From positions 56,756,404-56,820,403 of the forward strand of contig CM060325.1 in assembly GCA_030674155.1 (NCBI GenBank): a stretch of DNA of 64,000 nucleotides. The letters are read 5' to 3'. Origin of the DNA: Stramonita haemastoma. Taxonomy: Eukaryota; Mollusca; Gastropoda; Neogastropoda; Muricidae. How positions within the stretch are numbered: the stretch's first letter is position 1; each line of letters starts with the position of its first letter. Shown here piece by piece: positions 29,598 through 42,591 of this stretch. The notes under the pieces were generated by a model. That model was given only the letters and a program-made list of their open reading frames with translations, had not been told where the DNA came from and did not search any database. A program made the position numbers and the translations under genes.

Positions 29598-29819
29598 CTT
29601 AAAACCACATACACAAACGCTTGTACCAGCAAGACAAAAAACACACAATTTCTTCTCCAAGGTTTTTCAGCCAGCTGAAATAAAATGAAAACAAAGAGGA
29701 ACACCTTTGTGTACAAACAGGTAAATGCACATCATTTTACAGCTGTTCTGAGGAAACAAACACTGGGGCACCATATGCGTGTGTGGCTAACAATCTCAGA
29801 CAATTCTTCTTCAGGAAGT

Positions 29820-30220
29820 AGCTATTTTCAAATGCATAGAATATGGAGGGGGGGGGGGGGGGGGAGGCCTGTCTTTTGATCCTGACAGTGTCCACTCTGC
29901 TGTTGGGAATTACACAAGGGTTCAGTACTAAAAAATATTTTGAAGTAAAAAATAAGCACCCCCAAAAAACAACAACAACAAAAAACAAACACAACCCCAT
30001 AACAAAAACAAAATAATACCCCCCCCAAAAAAAAAAAAAACCAACAACAAACCAGCAACCTCCCCCCCCCCCCAAAAAAAAAAAAAAAAATCAGAACAAA
30101 CATACACTTAAAGGCCTACAAGACAACTGAAGGACCTATAATATCATAGTCATGTAAATTAACCCCCCCCCCCCCCTTACCAACCTCAACTAACAAAAAA
30201 AAGGGGGGGGGGGGGAGCAT
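29820..30220. repeat. Cluster of poly(G) and poly(C)-poly(A) tracts
   Basis: G18-type run at 29849, C8-A14 at 30019, C13-A17 at 30062, C17 at 30163 and G14 at 30204 within 400 bp. Confidence 0.85.
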
Positions 30221-30629
30221 GGAGTCGGGTTTATCAGCTAACTGATATATGTGGCAAAAACAGGGAGGGCAATGAAGGTATATCATTTTGTGCAGGTGTG
30301 GCTCTGGAAATGTGACACATTGGGTACCTGCTCAGGGGATGTATTAGTTAGCCAAGGTGTACATGCAAACACACAAAATGAAAACCATTCTAAATTCAAT
30401 ACGGATGAAGAAAGTGTATGGTAAAATCAGGACCCAGAGACAAATGAGAATGAAAGGATGAGTTCTACAGTATTTAGGCATCATAGATTTAACAATCCTC
30501 TGACAACTGATTACATGATTGGCAATACCACACCTTCTTTTTATTTTATCTTGTCCTAAAGAAAAAAAAAAGTATAGCATTCAAAGATCTTACAAGTAGA
30601 TTGTTGCCCCAGTTTCCAAAGTACATTCT

Positions 30630-30910
30630 GTATCACTCATTCACTCAGTCATAGCTTGTAACCCAGCCTATCACTATGACCATTTTGGGGCTAGTTTTCA
30701 GTCCACAACTATCTAAAAAAGGGGCTAAGAAAATCTGTGTACCAGATTTTATCGTTGTGCATTTCCTTGGGGGTCACCCAGAATATGTACTCTGACCCAT
30801 TCATCCCACCTGGAGATCAATGTCAGATTCAAGTACACACTGGGTCAGAAGTTTGCTTGTAGAACTCGTTTCAAGATAGGCAGCCATACTCCAACTTCAG
30901 AGGACACCAT
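30630..30910 (-). repeat. Interspersed repeat family F, copy 3
   Basis: TCACCCAGAATATGTACTCT, CATCCCACCTGGAGATCAAT, CCATACTCCAACTTCAGAGG: reverse of the blocks at 17440-17600. Confidence 0.6.
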
Positions 30911-31446
30911 AATAATATTCTTAAATCTTGGACTTCCTTCCATGTTCAGTATACACGGTCTGTTGTTGAGTCACTTATTCATCTGAGTCCTCCATTCACA
31001 GCAGTGGAATCTACTTGATAAATGTCAGTATTTCAAAGTCGGGTCCAAGGCATGGTGGCATCCATGTTGCTTTAACTGCTAACAGTGAGAAGATTCTTTC
31101 AAACTTTCTATTTTTGGCCACATATTTTCTTCATGATTTTCGTTGTGATAGTAGTATGTGAAACGTTCCGTTGTGGATGAACAAGCCAGTGATGTCAACT
31201 TTTGAGAAAGTACCAGGCAAAAATAAGAGCAAGTCTGAGTGCCACAAATCAAACTACAGTTCCTTCCCTTCAACTGCAAGGTCACAGGGAAAACACACAT
31301 CTGTGGAGAGTGTTCCTGCTAGGCTCTGGTGTCACCGAGCAAGGTACAAGAACATTTTTTAGCAGTAAAGATTTACTCTAGTACAGTGGCATGGAGCACT
31401 TGGGCTACCATAGGTAACCAGTTTATGTTCTCAGGTAAAAAAACTG

Positions 31447-31762
31447 ATTCTGAATAATTTTTGCACTGAAACTGCAAACATTCCCTAATCATATCACGCT
31501 ATCCGAATATATTTTTTTGGTATTCAACTGGAAATATTTTACATGTCTTGAACAGAAATAGCAACAAAACACCACCTGAAACATGACTACAATATAGTTA
31601 AACTCTTATTCTGAATAATTTTTGCACTGAAACTACAGACAATCCCCAATCATACTATGTTATCCTCAATATTTTTTTTATATATTCAACTGGAAACATT
31701 TGTCATGTCTTGAACAGAAATATCAACAAAATACCACCTCAAACATGACTACAATATAGTTA
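31447..31762 (+). repeat. 161-bp tandem duplication (two copies)
   Basis: TGAATAATTTTTGCACTGAA at 31451 and again at 31612; the copies run through CATGACTACAATATAGTTA with about 10% differences. Confidence 0.88.
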
Positions 31763-31989
31763 CAATATGAGCAATAAGGCAACAAAACATGTGCTGAATA
31801 TTCATGGTTCAAACCCTGACAGGTCGATCCCTTGCAAACAAATGAGCTGCCATTAGAGGTAAGATCAGTTTCGTTAAGTTAACTGGGGCAGGATACATCA
31901 GCTGAAATGTCTGTAGCTCTGCTTCAGTAAACTGGACAAAAAGAAAATGCCTAGTATACGCCTTGCATGCCCTTCTAATGAATTTATAT

Positions 31990-31998
31990 AATATAATA

Positions 31999-32092
<94 letters not shown>
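31990..32092 (+). repeat. (TA)n
   Basis: Long AT run with ATTATA interruptions. Confidence 0.95.
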
Positions 32093-32093
<1 letters not shown>

Positions 32094-32099
32094 TGAGAA

Positions 32100-32995
32100 A
32101 ATAATTATCTTGAGCAGGCCCAAACCTCTTTCCACTCAGATGTTTACACAAAGTTGTGATTTGGTTATCAGGTAAGATCATCATCCAAAGAAAACCTTTT
32201 CATCAGTTCCCGACATTCAGAGCTGATTTCAAAGGCAATTATGGGGCTGTCACCATGTTAAGCGACCATGTCAAAAGTATTGCCCATTTCAGACACTGAA
32301 CGTGTTGACCAGCTTTACTCCTGACACATGATAATGTAATGATTACTCTCTGTACCAGCTCTTCTGCTTTCTAAAGTACCCCCCCCCTATGTGTACAAAA
32401 ACTGTTACACACTCAAAAAAAAACTTACTTTGCCAATCACCAGAATTTTACAGCACTGACATTACTCTGTAGCAGAAAAGTTGTCAGCTTTATTAATAAC
32501 CCTCTTAGTCCCAAACCAGGATTTAATAATTGGATTTCACAAGATATGTTCTGTTATCTTTTTGTTTTGCTTATATATTCACGATCAAGCAATATCTTCC
32601 ACAAACCACTGCCCTCTCTTCTGAACTCACTGCATGTAGACAGTAGCTTATACTGCTTCAACTGCTGGTCATGGTCATTCACTATAACATAATTTTTGAT
32701 GTTCTGCTGTGCATCTGATAGAACCTCTGCAATACCTACCCCATATTAAGGGCTGTCTGTGGTGTGTGTGATTGAACCTCTGCTGTCATCCTAAGGTGTC
32801 ATCGTCATGATTATAACCAGGGCGTTTACTGTAGACAGGAGTTTTCAGCACTCACAGAGAAATACTGAGCACCCCAACATCAGTCACCACTGACTTGTCT
32901 GTGTGACATCCTGGCAGCTTTCCCCAGGGAGGTGGGTCTATTTCCACTAGAGCAATGATTTTTAACCTTTTTGTCTGTCAGCACATGTATTTGTT
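32100..32995. other. Intergenic, no recognised element
   Basis: Unique-looking AT-rich sequence. Confidence 0.5.
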
Positions 32996-32999
32996 TCCC

Positions 33000-33235
33000 T
33001 ATCAGTGTTTTTTTTTCTTCTACATAGTCTGCCAGGGACAACTCTTGTTGCTGTCAGTTCTTTTACATATGGTAAAAATATATATGTAGCTCACGGGGTT
33101 GCTGTTGCGAAAAGACTAGCATCCAGACCCCCACTTAACATCTAGTGAATGGGAAAAAAGTTTGGGTTCAAATGGGGATCAACTTTGCAGCTTCTCCCTC
33201 TCTAGACATGGCTACCTCTAGACCTCTGAGGGAAC
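33000..33235 (-). mobile_element. SINE family C, copy 3
   Basis: TTTGTTTCCCTATCAGTG, GAAAAGACTAGCATCCAGAC, AAAGTTTGGGTTCAAATGGG (B box reversed region) parallel the 3640-3962 copy. Confidence 0.65.
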
Positions 33236-34028
33236 AAACAAGAGCAGCAAGACATGTTGCCTAGTTGATGTTGGTGCTTATCAACCCTCATCCCACCGTA
33301 ATCCATGAAGAAACAGCGGTAAGTAGATTATAACAGACAGGATGGCAGCAAAGTTGATCACAAAAATGTTCTGCAGTATGTATAAAACAACAGCCAAATC
33401 AAATATAAGCTACAGCTTTCCAAAACAAAAATGTATCCATGAGTATATCTAAGACATAGCACAGTTTCAACAATCCCATGTGGAATTATTATTTTCGGTA
33501 CAGGAATATACACTTCCACAGCACAATCTGTGTTACTACTAAATGGTGTCACCAATGCCTTTATAGCTGACAACAAGCAATACAACACAGAGGAAAAAAA
33601 TTGTGGTCTTCAAATGCAAAGCGCTGAGCATTATCATGAAGCCGACATTACATTCTGTCCTCCAGTCATCATACTAACAATGTTTTTTTGAGCACAAGAA
33701 AGATTTCAGCTTGTTTGCTATGCCGTTGATGATTGTTGTTCACATATATCAATGTAAAATGCTTTGTTTGATCAAATATGTTCAAACCAAATGCAAAGCC
33801 CAGCAAAATATTCTTCTGGTACATGCTCACATAGATCTTTAAAACAACGGTCTGGGTGAAACTGCCAGTTAATGTCCTTAAGAAAAACCAACACAAAAAA
33901 TGAAATAAAAATACCCCCCCCCCAAAAAAAAAGAAGAAAAGAAACCCAAACCAATCCATTCCGAAACAAAACAACAACAAATTACGATACAGTAAAACAA
34001 AGAAACCATCCAAATTTTTTTTTTATAT

Positions 34029-34451
34029 GTGACGCTCCACCACATAATGAGACGGAGTGCACCTGAGGTCAATTTTAAATTATTGACACGTTATTAATGT
34101 GCAATAAAGTGGCTATTAAATACAAAAAACAGATTGAAAATCGGACAATTCTGTGCAACATTATTACAAATTGAAATGATAGACTGCAGGATGGGACAAA
34201 ATGAGAAACGGGCAAGTTTATTTTAGTAACAGGTTGTCAGAATGAGTGCTTTGGTATTTTCAAAACACATTTAAAAACAAAAGGATTAAAAAATTATGCC
34301 TTGATATTTCATTTTAAGGTAAATAAACAGACCTAGTTTAATAATCAATCAAAATCACAAAATTGACAACTTGACCCCCATCTGCCTTTAAAGGCTCCTA
34401 GCACAAAATTGGGTAATGTGCTAAAGGACTCATTTCGTGGTGGAGCGTCAC
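34029..34451. mobile_element. MITE-like element with perfect 15-bp terminal inverted repeats
   Basis: Starts GTGACGCTCCACCAC and ends GTGGTGGAGCGTCAC. The inverted repeat resumes as AATGAG/CTCATT after 2-3 bases, and ATAT flanks both ends (possible target duplication). 423 bp, AT-rich inside, no coding frame: a non-autonomous DNA transposon of unassigned superfamily. Confidence 0.8.
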
Positions 34452-34763
34452 ATATAATAAAAAGCAGCGTGCCCATGCCACATGGAGACATCAAACTGCG
34501 CAACAGACAGAAACGACTGACAGGGTCCAGGTACCAAGAATGAGGCTGATCTTGACCAACTCTTCCAAACAGCTGATAAAGGTAGTTACCGTGTCCATGT
34601 CAGGTAGGACTGACAGGACTGACTTTGGAATCTTCACAGCTGGAAAATAACTGCTGTGTCAGGGTTCAGTGATGAATATATAAAAAAAATTGCAAAGAAA
34701 CATTGTTAAAAGTACATGACCGATAGAAGGTATTGTGAGAAAAAACAAATATCAGCTACTTTT

Positions 34764-35048
34764 TATGGTGAAGGTGTTCCCTAACCTAAATAGTCAGTGG
34801 GGAGCCAGGTGTCAGAGACCTGGGCTTCTCTAGGGGCCACCCCCTCTCTACCCTCCTCCTCTCCAATGCTGTTTCACCTTCCCTGTCCCTAGAGAGGACA
34901 GGTACCCATTTACGGTGGGGTGAACTAGGGGACTGTGCTGAAGCTAAGGTGCACAAACGGTCACCCATCCAAGAGGTAACCACGCGCAATCCTGCTTAAC
35001 CATGGTTTGGGGACAGCGAGTGGTCTAACCACTTCACCATCATGTCCT
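34764..35048 (-). mobile_element. SINE family A, copy 6, diverged
   Basis: GAAGGTGTTCCCTAACCTAA to GGTCACCCATCCAAGAGGTAA and GGTCTAACCACTTCACCATC (+ strand reading): all blocks present with many substitutions, so an older copy. Confidence 0.75.
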
Positions 35049-35049
35049 C

Positions 35050-36039
35050 ACTATTCATATTGTGGTCCTTTGTTGAAATTGAAATCCCACTGTATGATTT
35101 TATTGTGGAATGACCATACACGCAAGAATCCATCGACTTCAAAGATGAATACTTGAACCTTTCTCACACCTACACATGCTGTCCTGTGCTTTTCCTGTTG
35201 TTACTTTCAATGTGTAACATTTTCAAAGACATGTCACCATGGGTAAAATTTCACATGCATATGTCTGTTAAGGCCTGTAGTTTGCAGAGGCCTACCAGCT
35301 CCATCATCCAGTGTCTTGGGAAGATTTCTTCTGTGGCTCAATGACAATGATAAAGGGAACGGAAAGGGGATCAGTCTAATGGTTCAGTTTTGTGTATTCA
35401 ATTCATTGAAAGATAAGAAGTATGTTAAAAATACTCTCCCATGGAGAGAACAAACCTTCAGACAAAGATTAGTGATAAACAAATTCAGTCTTCTTTCAAC
35501 AGAAACTCGAGGGGGAAAAAATCTGTTCTTCCAACCCCTCACTTTCCTTTAAGCAAAAGATTCAGAAAAGGTACGAGGACATACTGTATGTACACGATCA
35601 CTTTCGGGGAAAACTAATGCCCACCAAAAGGTGGATTGCTCATTCTGCCCTCAGGCAGTGGAATACTGGTTAAAACTTTTGTTCATCATGCAGACGACAC
35701 AATTACTTTCAAATTCAAATACTTTACTTTCTCAAGACAGAGAACTTTCCTAATTTTCTTCATCTAGTTTCAACCCATCCAAATGAATACAAGTTCATCA
35801 TTCCATGTTAGGGTTCAACAAGCATTTATGCCTCCTTCCTTTATAACCAAACAAATTACACAAAAAAACCAACACAACATGGGTGTATGTATCAATTCCT
35901 AATCAGCTGATGTCAAAAAACGGACATGCACAATCTGGTCTGGTTCATCATTTAATTTAGTGCTTATGTTTATGATGCTAAAGAAGAGAGCCAGGCAAAG
36001 CTTTGCAGACTCACACACAAGCTCATTTACATGTGCAAC

Positions 36040-36040
<1 letters not shown>
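35050..36040. other. Intergenic, no recognised element
   Basis: No gene or repeat family identified; short open frames only. Confidence 0.5.
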
Positions 36041-36043
<3 letters not shown>

Positions 36044-36113
<70 letters not shown>

Positions 36114-36152
36114 GAGAGAGAGAGAGAGGAGGAGAGAGAGAGAGAGAGAGAA
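36044..36152 (+). repeat. (GA)n
   Basis: GA run with two small interruptions. Confidence 0.95.
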
Positions 36153-36159
36153 TTTGTCA

Positions 36160-36895
36160 TTGTTCAATGTGGCTTATTGAAAAGGGAGTTACTCATGACT
36201 TTTCTTTTGCGAATACAAATAATACAGGAGAAATTACATAATACATTTAATGAAATGAAAAGAAAAGAGCTCTTTAGAAATGAACACAACTATAAGTTCT
36301 GGTGTCAGCTCAGCACAAACTGAACACAAAACTGATGTCAAGAATAAACATTAAGAAACAATGAACAGCAACTGTCAATAATAAGAAGAACACTTTTTAA
36401 TGCTATATTCAACCATCCAATCAAATTCTGAAGTTTTTAATAAGTGTTCTAGCCGGAGATTACAGCAATGTCAAAATGTCTTTAGTTGTGTCATCGAAAT
36501 ATTAGACTAATTGGGGCTCAGCTGTGATTGTTGTAGTTTCTGTGCTTCAGCAATAAACTTTGCAACAGATTTGATCACAATATCATCATCAGACGATAAG
36601 ACAGATAAAACAATTATCTTGCCTTTGAAAAGCCTCTAAATCGAAAAGACTACAGCTTTCACATACTGAAACATATGCTTGACACCGAAATAGGAAACGT
36701 GCTTCATCGTAAAGAATTATGACCACACATAGGACATGGGAACTGCGTGGATGTCTCAGGTTTGTATCATCTTTTATCTGCATTAAAACCAAATGGTCTT
36801 CATCTAAATGTTGCATAGTGTAGTCGGTGCCATTTATCAGTGAGTATTCACAAATAGTTTTCAGCCTGAGAGAGAAAGAGAGAGAGAGAAGCAAA
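36160..36895. other. Intergenic; one unassigned 103-codon - strand frame
   Basis: Frame 36900-36589 (-) is non-repetitive, but I recognise no domain and see no flanking splice sites that would make it an exon. Treated as non-coding. Confidence 0.4.
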
Positions 36896-36963
36896 GGCAA
36901 ATTCTGTTATTTTCAGGGTAATGAACAAGCATTCGTGTGCTTTTTTTTACATCCAGACCCCAA

Positions 36964-36965
<2 letters not shown>

Positions 36966-37056
<91 letters not shown>
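36966..37056 (+). repeat. (GA)n within a family B SINE end
   Basis: Follows TTTTTTACATCCAGACCCCAA (family B 3' end reversed, 36905-36965). Confidence 0.9.
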
Positions 37057-37806
37057 AAAAGAAATCTACTGTGGATAATAAATGAAATTCCATATATTGA
37101 TGCTAGAAAGGCTCTGCGAAGAGGCTGGATAAGCGAATACGTACAGTTTACAACAACCCCCAAAACTCAATAAGAAATTAGGTTTTGTTCTTTCAAAAAA
37201 GATCCCCCCCCCCCCCCCAAAGAGCACATAACTCTAATGACTCTTATCTTACACACCAGTCAGTACATAGGAAAATGACAGAAACAGCGACACATTGACG
37301 CAAACACTGACAATCATTTGTCGCCATTGACAAATCCTGTCCTTTTAGCTAGGAGCACAATCTATAAAACGAATCCTTTTTTTTTCAGCAACATAAACAT
37401 GGGAAGAAACTGAAACAGAAATCAAGACATAGAACAATATCTAAATAAAAAATAAAATCATTATGAACAGAACACTCACAGAATTTTTAAAAAGTCCTGT
37501 GGTAAAAACAGGGAAATACATTGGGTACCATAAGCTTGGTTGGTTTAAAGGTATATGCATTTTTTAGGGGGAGGGGGGGGGGGGGGAGGAGGAGGAGGAG
37601 TTGCTTCTTTTCTTCATTTTCTTTTTTTAAAGAAGAGAAAAATATATTTAAAAAACCAACAGCTGACTATAACAGCTGAGTAAATGGAACTATTAGTCTG
37701 TTCTTAAAAAAAAAATCAATTAAAAAGGGGAGGCAAGTACAGATATTTATAAAAGGGGCATAAAGAACTTACGTAAAACAGAAACAAATTCCTCATTGCT
37801 TTGTCA

Positions 37807-37897
37807 GAGAGAGAGAGAGAGAGAGGAGAGAGGGAGAGACAGAGAGGGAGAGGAGAGGAGAGAGAGGAAGGAGAGGATTGGAGAGAGAAGAGAGAGG

Positions 37898-37978
<81 letters not shown>

Positions 37979-38010
37979 AAAGAGAGAGAGAGAGTGAGAC
38001 AGAGAGAGTT
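37807..38010 (+). repeat. (GA)n-rich purine tract, about 200 bp
   Basis: Imperfect GA/GGA polypurine; potential triplex-forming tract. Confidence 0.93.
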
Positions 38011-38298
38011 TAAAAGTTCCAAATCAGCAAGGGACAATATTTGCTTCACAGCAGTCAGGAAAATAATCCCATTCATTGGATCCTGGTTGATAGGAGAAAA
38101 AAGACCCCCCCCCCCCCCCTTTCTTCAAACTATTTCAGAACATGCACATCTGGCCCAGAAATGGACCTATGGTAGCCTACAATGTGACTCATCATGGGGT
38201 GGAGTCACAAACCTGTATGAACTGTGATGTGATGTGACTCCTACTGGACAAGAGGGCTGTGAGACACAGGCAGACCTGTGTCAGCAGCAAGTGAGAAA

Positions 38299-38475
38299 TA
38301 ATTTATTTTATTTTATATTTCATTCTTTTATATCGAGGATAATAGAATAAGCACTCATGTGCTTTTTTTTTTAATATCCAGTCTCCGTGTGTATGCAGTT
38401 TTGTAAATATTGTCATCTATTCCCATCGGCACACAATGGCCTACTCTTATGAAAAGCAGAACAGGATTGACTGAA
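38299..38475 (-). mobile_element. SINE family B, 3' half
   Basis: TTTTATATCGAGGATAATAG, CCAGTCTCCGTGTGTATGCA, AATGGCCTACTCTTATGAAA. Confidence 0.8.
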
Positions 38476-38699
38476 ACCGTCTGCTGGTGCCTGTTTGAGT
38501 GCTAACTAGTTCTTCAGGTAAAAGGGCGTCCTTCTATTCACACATTTGCCTCTTTCACTCATGACAGAACCACACTGACTATGGGTTGCATAGCTGTGTC
38601 TTTGGTTTTTGCCTGAGAATGTGGAGTGCTTGTACACTTGTAAAATGTGTAAGTATGAGAATATGCATGTGTCAATGTGAATGAGAAAATCCCTCTGAG

Positions 38700-38724
38700 T
38701 GTGTGTGTGTGGTGTGTGATTGTG

Positions 38725-38820
<96 letters not shown>

Positions 38821-38855
38821 ATGCGTGTGTGTGTGTACATGCGTGTGTGTGTGTT
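38700..38855 (+). repeat. (GT)n
   Basis: GT run, then two TACATGCGTGTGTGTGTG units. Confidence 0.95.
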
Positions 38856-39015
38856 TTGCTATGCTTATGAACAATTCAAGAGGCAAATCAATGAAATGTT
38901 AAACAACCCCCACCCCCTAAATTTCTTTCAGAGAAAATAAGAATACAACAGCAAAAACAACGAACAGAGAAATAAAAAACAAAAATGCAAATACCACCCC
39001 CCCTCTCCCCTCAAA

Positions 39016-39074
39016 GAGAGAGAGAGGAGAGAGACAGAGAGAGAGACGAGAGGAGAGAGAGAGAGAGAGGAGAT
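39016..39074 (+). repeat. (GA)n imperfect
   Basis: GA/GAGACA run. Confidence 0.88.
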
Positions 39075-39300
39075 GAAAACAGCACACATAATACATCACT
39101 ACAGAAAAAGCATTCCTACCTGTATGCTTTTCTCAATGAAGATTTCACAGACACAAATTCCAAAATTCACCTTTAAGCATCATTTGATTATCATACCAAC
39201 ACAAAATGACCAGCTAAAACAATTTAAAAGGCTGAGGTGCGTTAGGTTTGATCTAAGATTGGCAAGCTTTTGTACCTGAAATGTCTAGCCCGCCATACGA

Positions 39301-39640
39301 CACAGAGGGGACGGGATAGCCTGGTGGTTAGCATGCTGCACATTGCACTTGTGATCTGCTAACCTGGGTTCAAATTCCGTTCAATGGTATATTTTTCCTT
39401 GGAGTTAACATCAGTGCCAACTCCACTCACCCCAAAGTCCTTCAGATGAGACTATAAACCGAGGTCCTGTGTGCACACACATTAAAACATGTTCCAATTT
39501 CCAGAAGAGTAGGCCATTGTGTCCCGATGGGAACAGATGACAAATTTTACAAAACTGCTTACACATGGGGACTGAATGTAAAAAAGCACACGAGTGCTTA
39601 TTATATTATCCTTGAAATAAAAGAATAAAATAAATGAAAT
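39301..39640 (+). mobile_element. SINE family B, full-length reference copy
   Basis: GGGATAGCCTGGTGGTTAGC (A box), ACCTGGGTTCAAATTCCG (B box), GGAGTTAACATCAGTGCCAA, GAGACTATAAACCGAGGTCC, AGTAGGCCATTGTGTCCC, GCACACGAGTGCTTATTATA (a short hairpin) and a TAAAAGAATAAAATAAAT tail. About 335 bp; pol III-type tRNA-derived SINE. Confidence 0.85.
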
Positions 39641-40164
39641 TTACAAAGACATAAAGGGAAATAATTTTGAATTTCCAAAGAAACCTAAAGGATGGATTGC
39701 ATCCCTTATACAGAAAACTCCATGGACTATTCAAGGAGTCAACTTAGCTTCATACCAATATGCTTTAAAATGAATAGATAAAATAAATGAATAAATAAAT
39801 ATTACGCAATACTGTTTTTATACTTTTTGACAGTAGCACACGTCCCATGTCAGAAATATGTCAGTCAAAAATTCAGCAGTCACCTGTCAATACAAGATTT
39901 ACTTTATTTTGTACTTTTTGCACATCAAAACACATTTGCCTCAATTCACACACAGACACACTCGAATCTTACAGACACACACTCACACATGGTATAAACA
40001 CAGATATTTCATCCACACAGGTTCTATCCTATTTTACATGAAGTATTAAAGCCAGTTTTAATATATCAAAATAAAATATTTTATCAATAAAAATGTAGAC
40101 TCTTTGCTCAAAACATTTTTCTCTTGATTTTAAAGGTAAACATTTTTTAAAAAAAATTATGCAT

Positions 40165-40915
40165 CATAAAACTTTCTCTCTTCCTCCCTGGTGCATTATA
40201 GGTAAGTGTTGTAAAACTTTCTCCTCCTCCCTGTCAGAGTCCACTAAAATAACACAAACAAATGTTTTCTTCTTTGTCAAATGCTCAGACAGCAACTATT
40301 GTTATCTGTCATATAAACAGAAATGCGTTGCGCTGCCATTAAGCGCCTGACAAGTCAGACCAAGCACATCTGACTGGCACGGCAGAAAAAAAATCTTCTA
40401 AGTTTTTCTGAAAAAAAAAAAGCAGGAGAATGGACAAAGGAGGCAGAAAATAGACGAGAAAGTGACAAGAAGAAAAGGAACAAGGCAGAAACAAAGAGAG
40501 GGATAGAAAAGAGGGGACTTCTAGTACAAAATTTCCAGAAGGTGGGAATGCTATTTATACTGACAGGCCCCCGGCATCCCCATGGAGAAAAACATATTTA
40601 CTATAAGATAAGAGAAGTAAAACTCTCTTCCTCCATGTCAAATTCCACCAACAACAAATTTTGCATAATAGGATAAGTGTTGAAAAATTTCATCCTCTTC
40701 CTTGTCAATTCTATCAACATAACACAAACAAATTTTGAATTATAGGATAAGAGTTGTAAATTTCATCTTCCTCCTTGTCAAATTCTATCACATAACACAA
40801 AACAGATTTTGAATTATAGGGTAAGCGTTGTAAAATTTCATCTTCCTCCTTGTCAAATTCTACCAACATAACACTAACAGATTTTGAATTATAGGCTAAG
40901 TATCATACAAGGGGG
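40165..40915 (+). repeat. 74-75 bp tandem array interrupted by a family D element
   Basis: Unit blocks ATAGGATAAGTGTTG, TTTCATCTTCCTCCTTGTCA and ACATAACACAAACA recur at 40667, 40742, 40816 and 40891, with earlier diverged units at 40165-40275 on the other side of the D insertion. Confidence 0.85.
40277..40595 (+). mobile_element. Interspersed repeat family D, copy 2, inserted in the 75-bp array
   Basis: AAATGCTCAGACAGCAACTA, GCGCCTGACAAGTCAGACC, AACAAAGAGAGGGATAGAAA, AATTTCCAGAAGGTGGGAAT and CCCCATGG end. Confidence 0.8.
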
Positions 40916-41119
40916 GATATGAAGAGAGGTGGCAAGAAAGCAAAAACAACTCTTAGGTAAAAAAAAGAAAAAAAAAGACAAGCCATGATAGCTCACAAGT
41001 GGGTCAGTTGGCCCATCAGACAAAAATGACAAGTCAAAAAAGCAACGGATCATTTTCAAACCACCCTCTTTTGATGCATTACTTTGACACAGACAAGCAA
41101 CAATCTAGTTATAATACTG

Positions 41120-41370
41120 AACTGTGACCCCCCCCCCCCCAAAAAAAAAAAAAAAAACCCCAAAACCCCCCAAACAAACAAACAAAAAACCCACACAAAA
41201 CAAACTCCACACAAAAAAAAAACCCACAAAAAAATTACATAAACATGTCACATTCTGACATTTTAAAAAAGTGGCTTCTGAGATAAAAAAAAGAAAGAAA
41301 AAAAGAACTAATTTCATACATTGGACAGTTAAACAAAAAATTCCCCCCCCCAAAAAAACGTGCACAATAC
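41120..41370. repeat. C/A homopolymer-rich segment
   Basis: C14-A17 at 41129 and C9-A7 at 41343 with CAAACAAACAAA between. Confidence 0.8.
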
Positions 41371-42129
41371 CCACTCCCATACATCATGAAACAGTTGCTA
41401 CTTTTGTGTTCTTTGTTTTGGAAAGTGGTTTGAGAGAGAAAAAAAATCAGCCTACCCTTAAATCAAGAATCCGGTGCTCCTTTGTTGATATGAGTTCTAG
41501 ATACTAGTTTGATATATGATGTTAAAAAGAAAAGAAAAAGAAAAAAGAACCCTCCTAATAATCGCAAAACTGTTGTGTTGAGAAACGATGTTTAAAATTT
41601 AATTTGATACAGATGTTAAAAAATAAGAACCCCCCCCTCCCATCTTTACATTATGAAACAGTTGACCTTACTCCTTTTGTGTTTTAAAAAGTGATTGATG
41701 TATCATGTTTAAAAAAAGACCACACCCACCCACCCTAAAACCCAACAAAACCCACCCAAAAATAATGAAACAGATGTTGCTTCATGTTTACAAAAGCCCC
41801 CCTCCCCCCTATCTTGCAACATATGTGACTTTTGTGGTAAAACTAGTTTCACGTTAATAAAAGAAAAAGAAATCATGTAGACGTTACCCAAAATTTTTTT
41901 TAGACCCACCCCCAAAAAACAAAAACAAAACCCAAATCAACAAACAAACAAAACCAAACAAACCTCCCACCAAAACAAACCAAAAAAATAAAAATAACCA
42001 AACCAATCAATCAACCAAAAACAGTGGTAGAGTGTAATTGGACAAAGAAACAACAGATCATCCAGGATGCACCACCACTGGCACATGACAATGATAATGT
42101 TGCTAATCATAAATGATAATGATAATAAT

Positions 42130-42428
42130 GACAATTCCCCCTGAGGGGATGCTGGGGCCTGTCAGTATAAATAGCGTCCTCATATTCTGGAAATTATGTG
42201 CTCGAAAAATCTTTTCTATCCTCTCTTTGTTTTTGCCTTGTTCTTTTTCTTCCCGTCACCTCCTTCTTGTCTATTTTCTGCCTTCTTGATCCATTCTCCT
42301 GCCTTTTTTCTAGAAAGACTTAAAATATAACAATTCTCTCTTATGCTGAAGTTGGATGCACTGGGCCTGACTTATCAGGTGCTTCATGGCAGCAATAGTT
42401 GCTGTCTGAGCGTTAGACGAAGAAATAA
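42130..42428 (-). mobile_element. Interspersed repeat family D, copy 3
   Basis: Reverse orientation: GGGGCCTGTCAGTATAAATA, TCTATCCTCTCTTTGTTTTT, CCATTCTCCTGCCTTTTTTC, TGGGCCTGACTTATCAGGTG, TTGCTGTCTGAGCGTT. Confidence 0.75.
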
Positions 42429-42591
42429 TAATGACGATAAAGATGATGTCTGACCTGCATCAGTTGAAGCATGACATGCACAGGCTACAAGTCCAATCCT
42501 GATAATGACTTGCGTGTGGTCACCTCTCAATGCCACAGAGCAAAAGAACTACCCTTAACAAACATTTACATTTAAAAAACTTTTTGCTCAT

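Noticed and set aside
36589..36900. 103-codon - strand frame, non-repetitive
   Set aside because: Considered as an exon, but no recognised domain, no convincing flanking splice sites, and it starts in a (GA)n tract.
36003..38227. Arg-Glu repeat frames
   Set aside because: Translations of (GA)n tracts.
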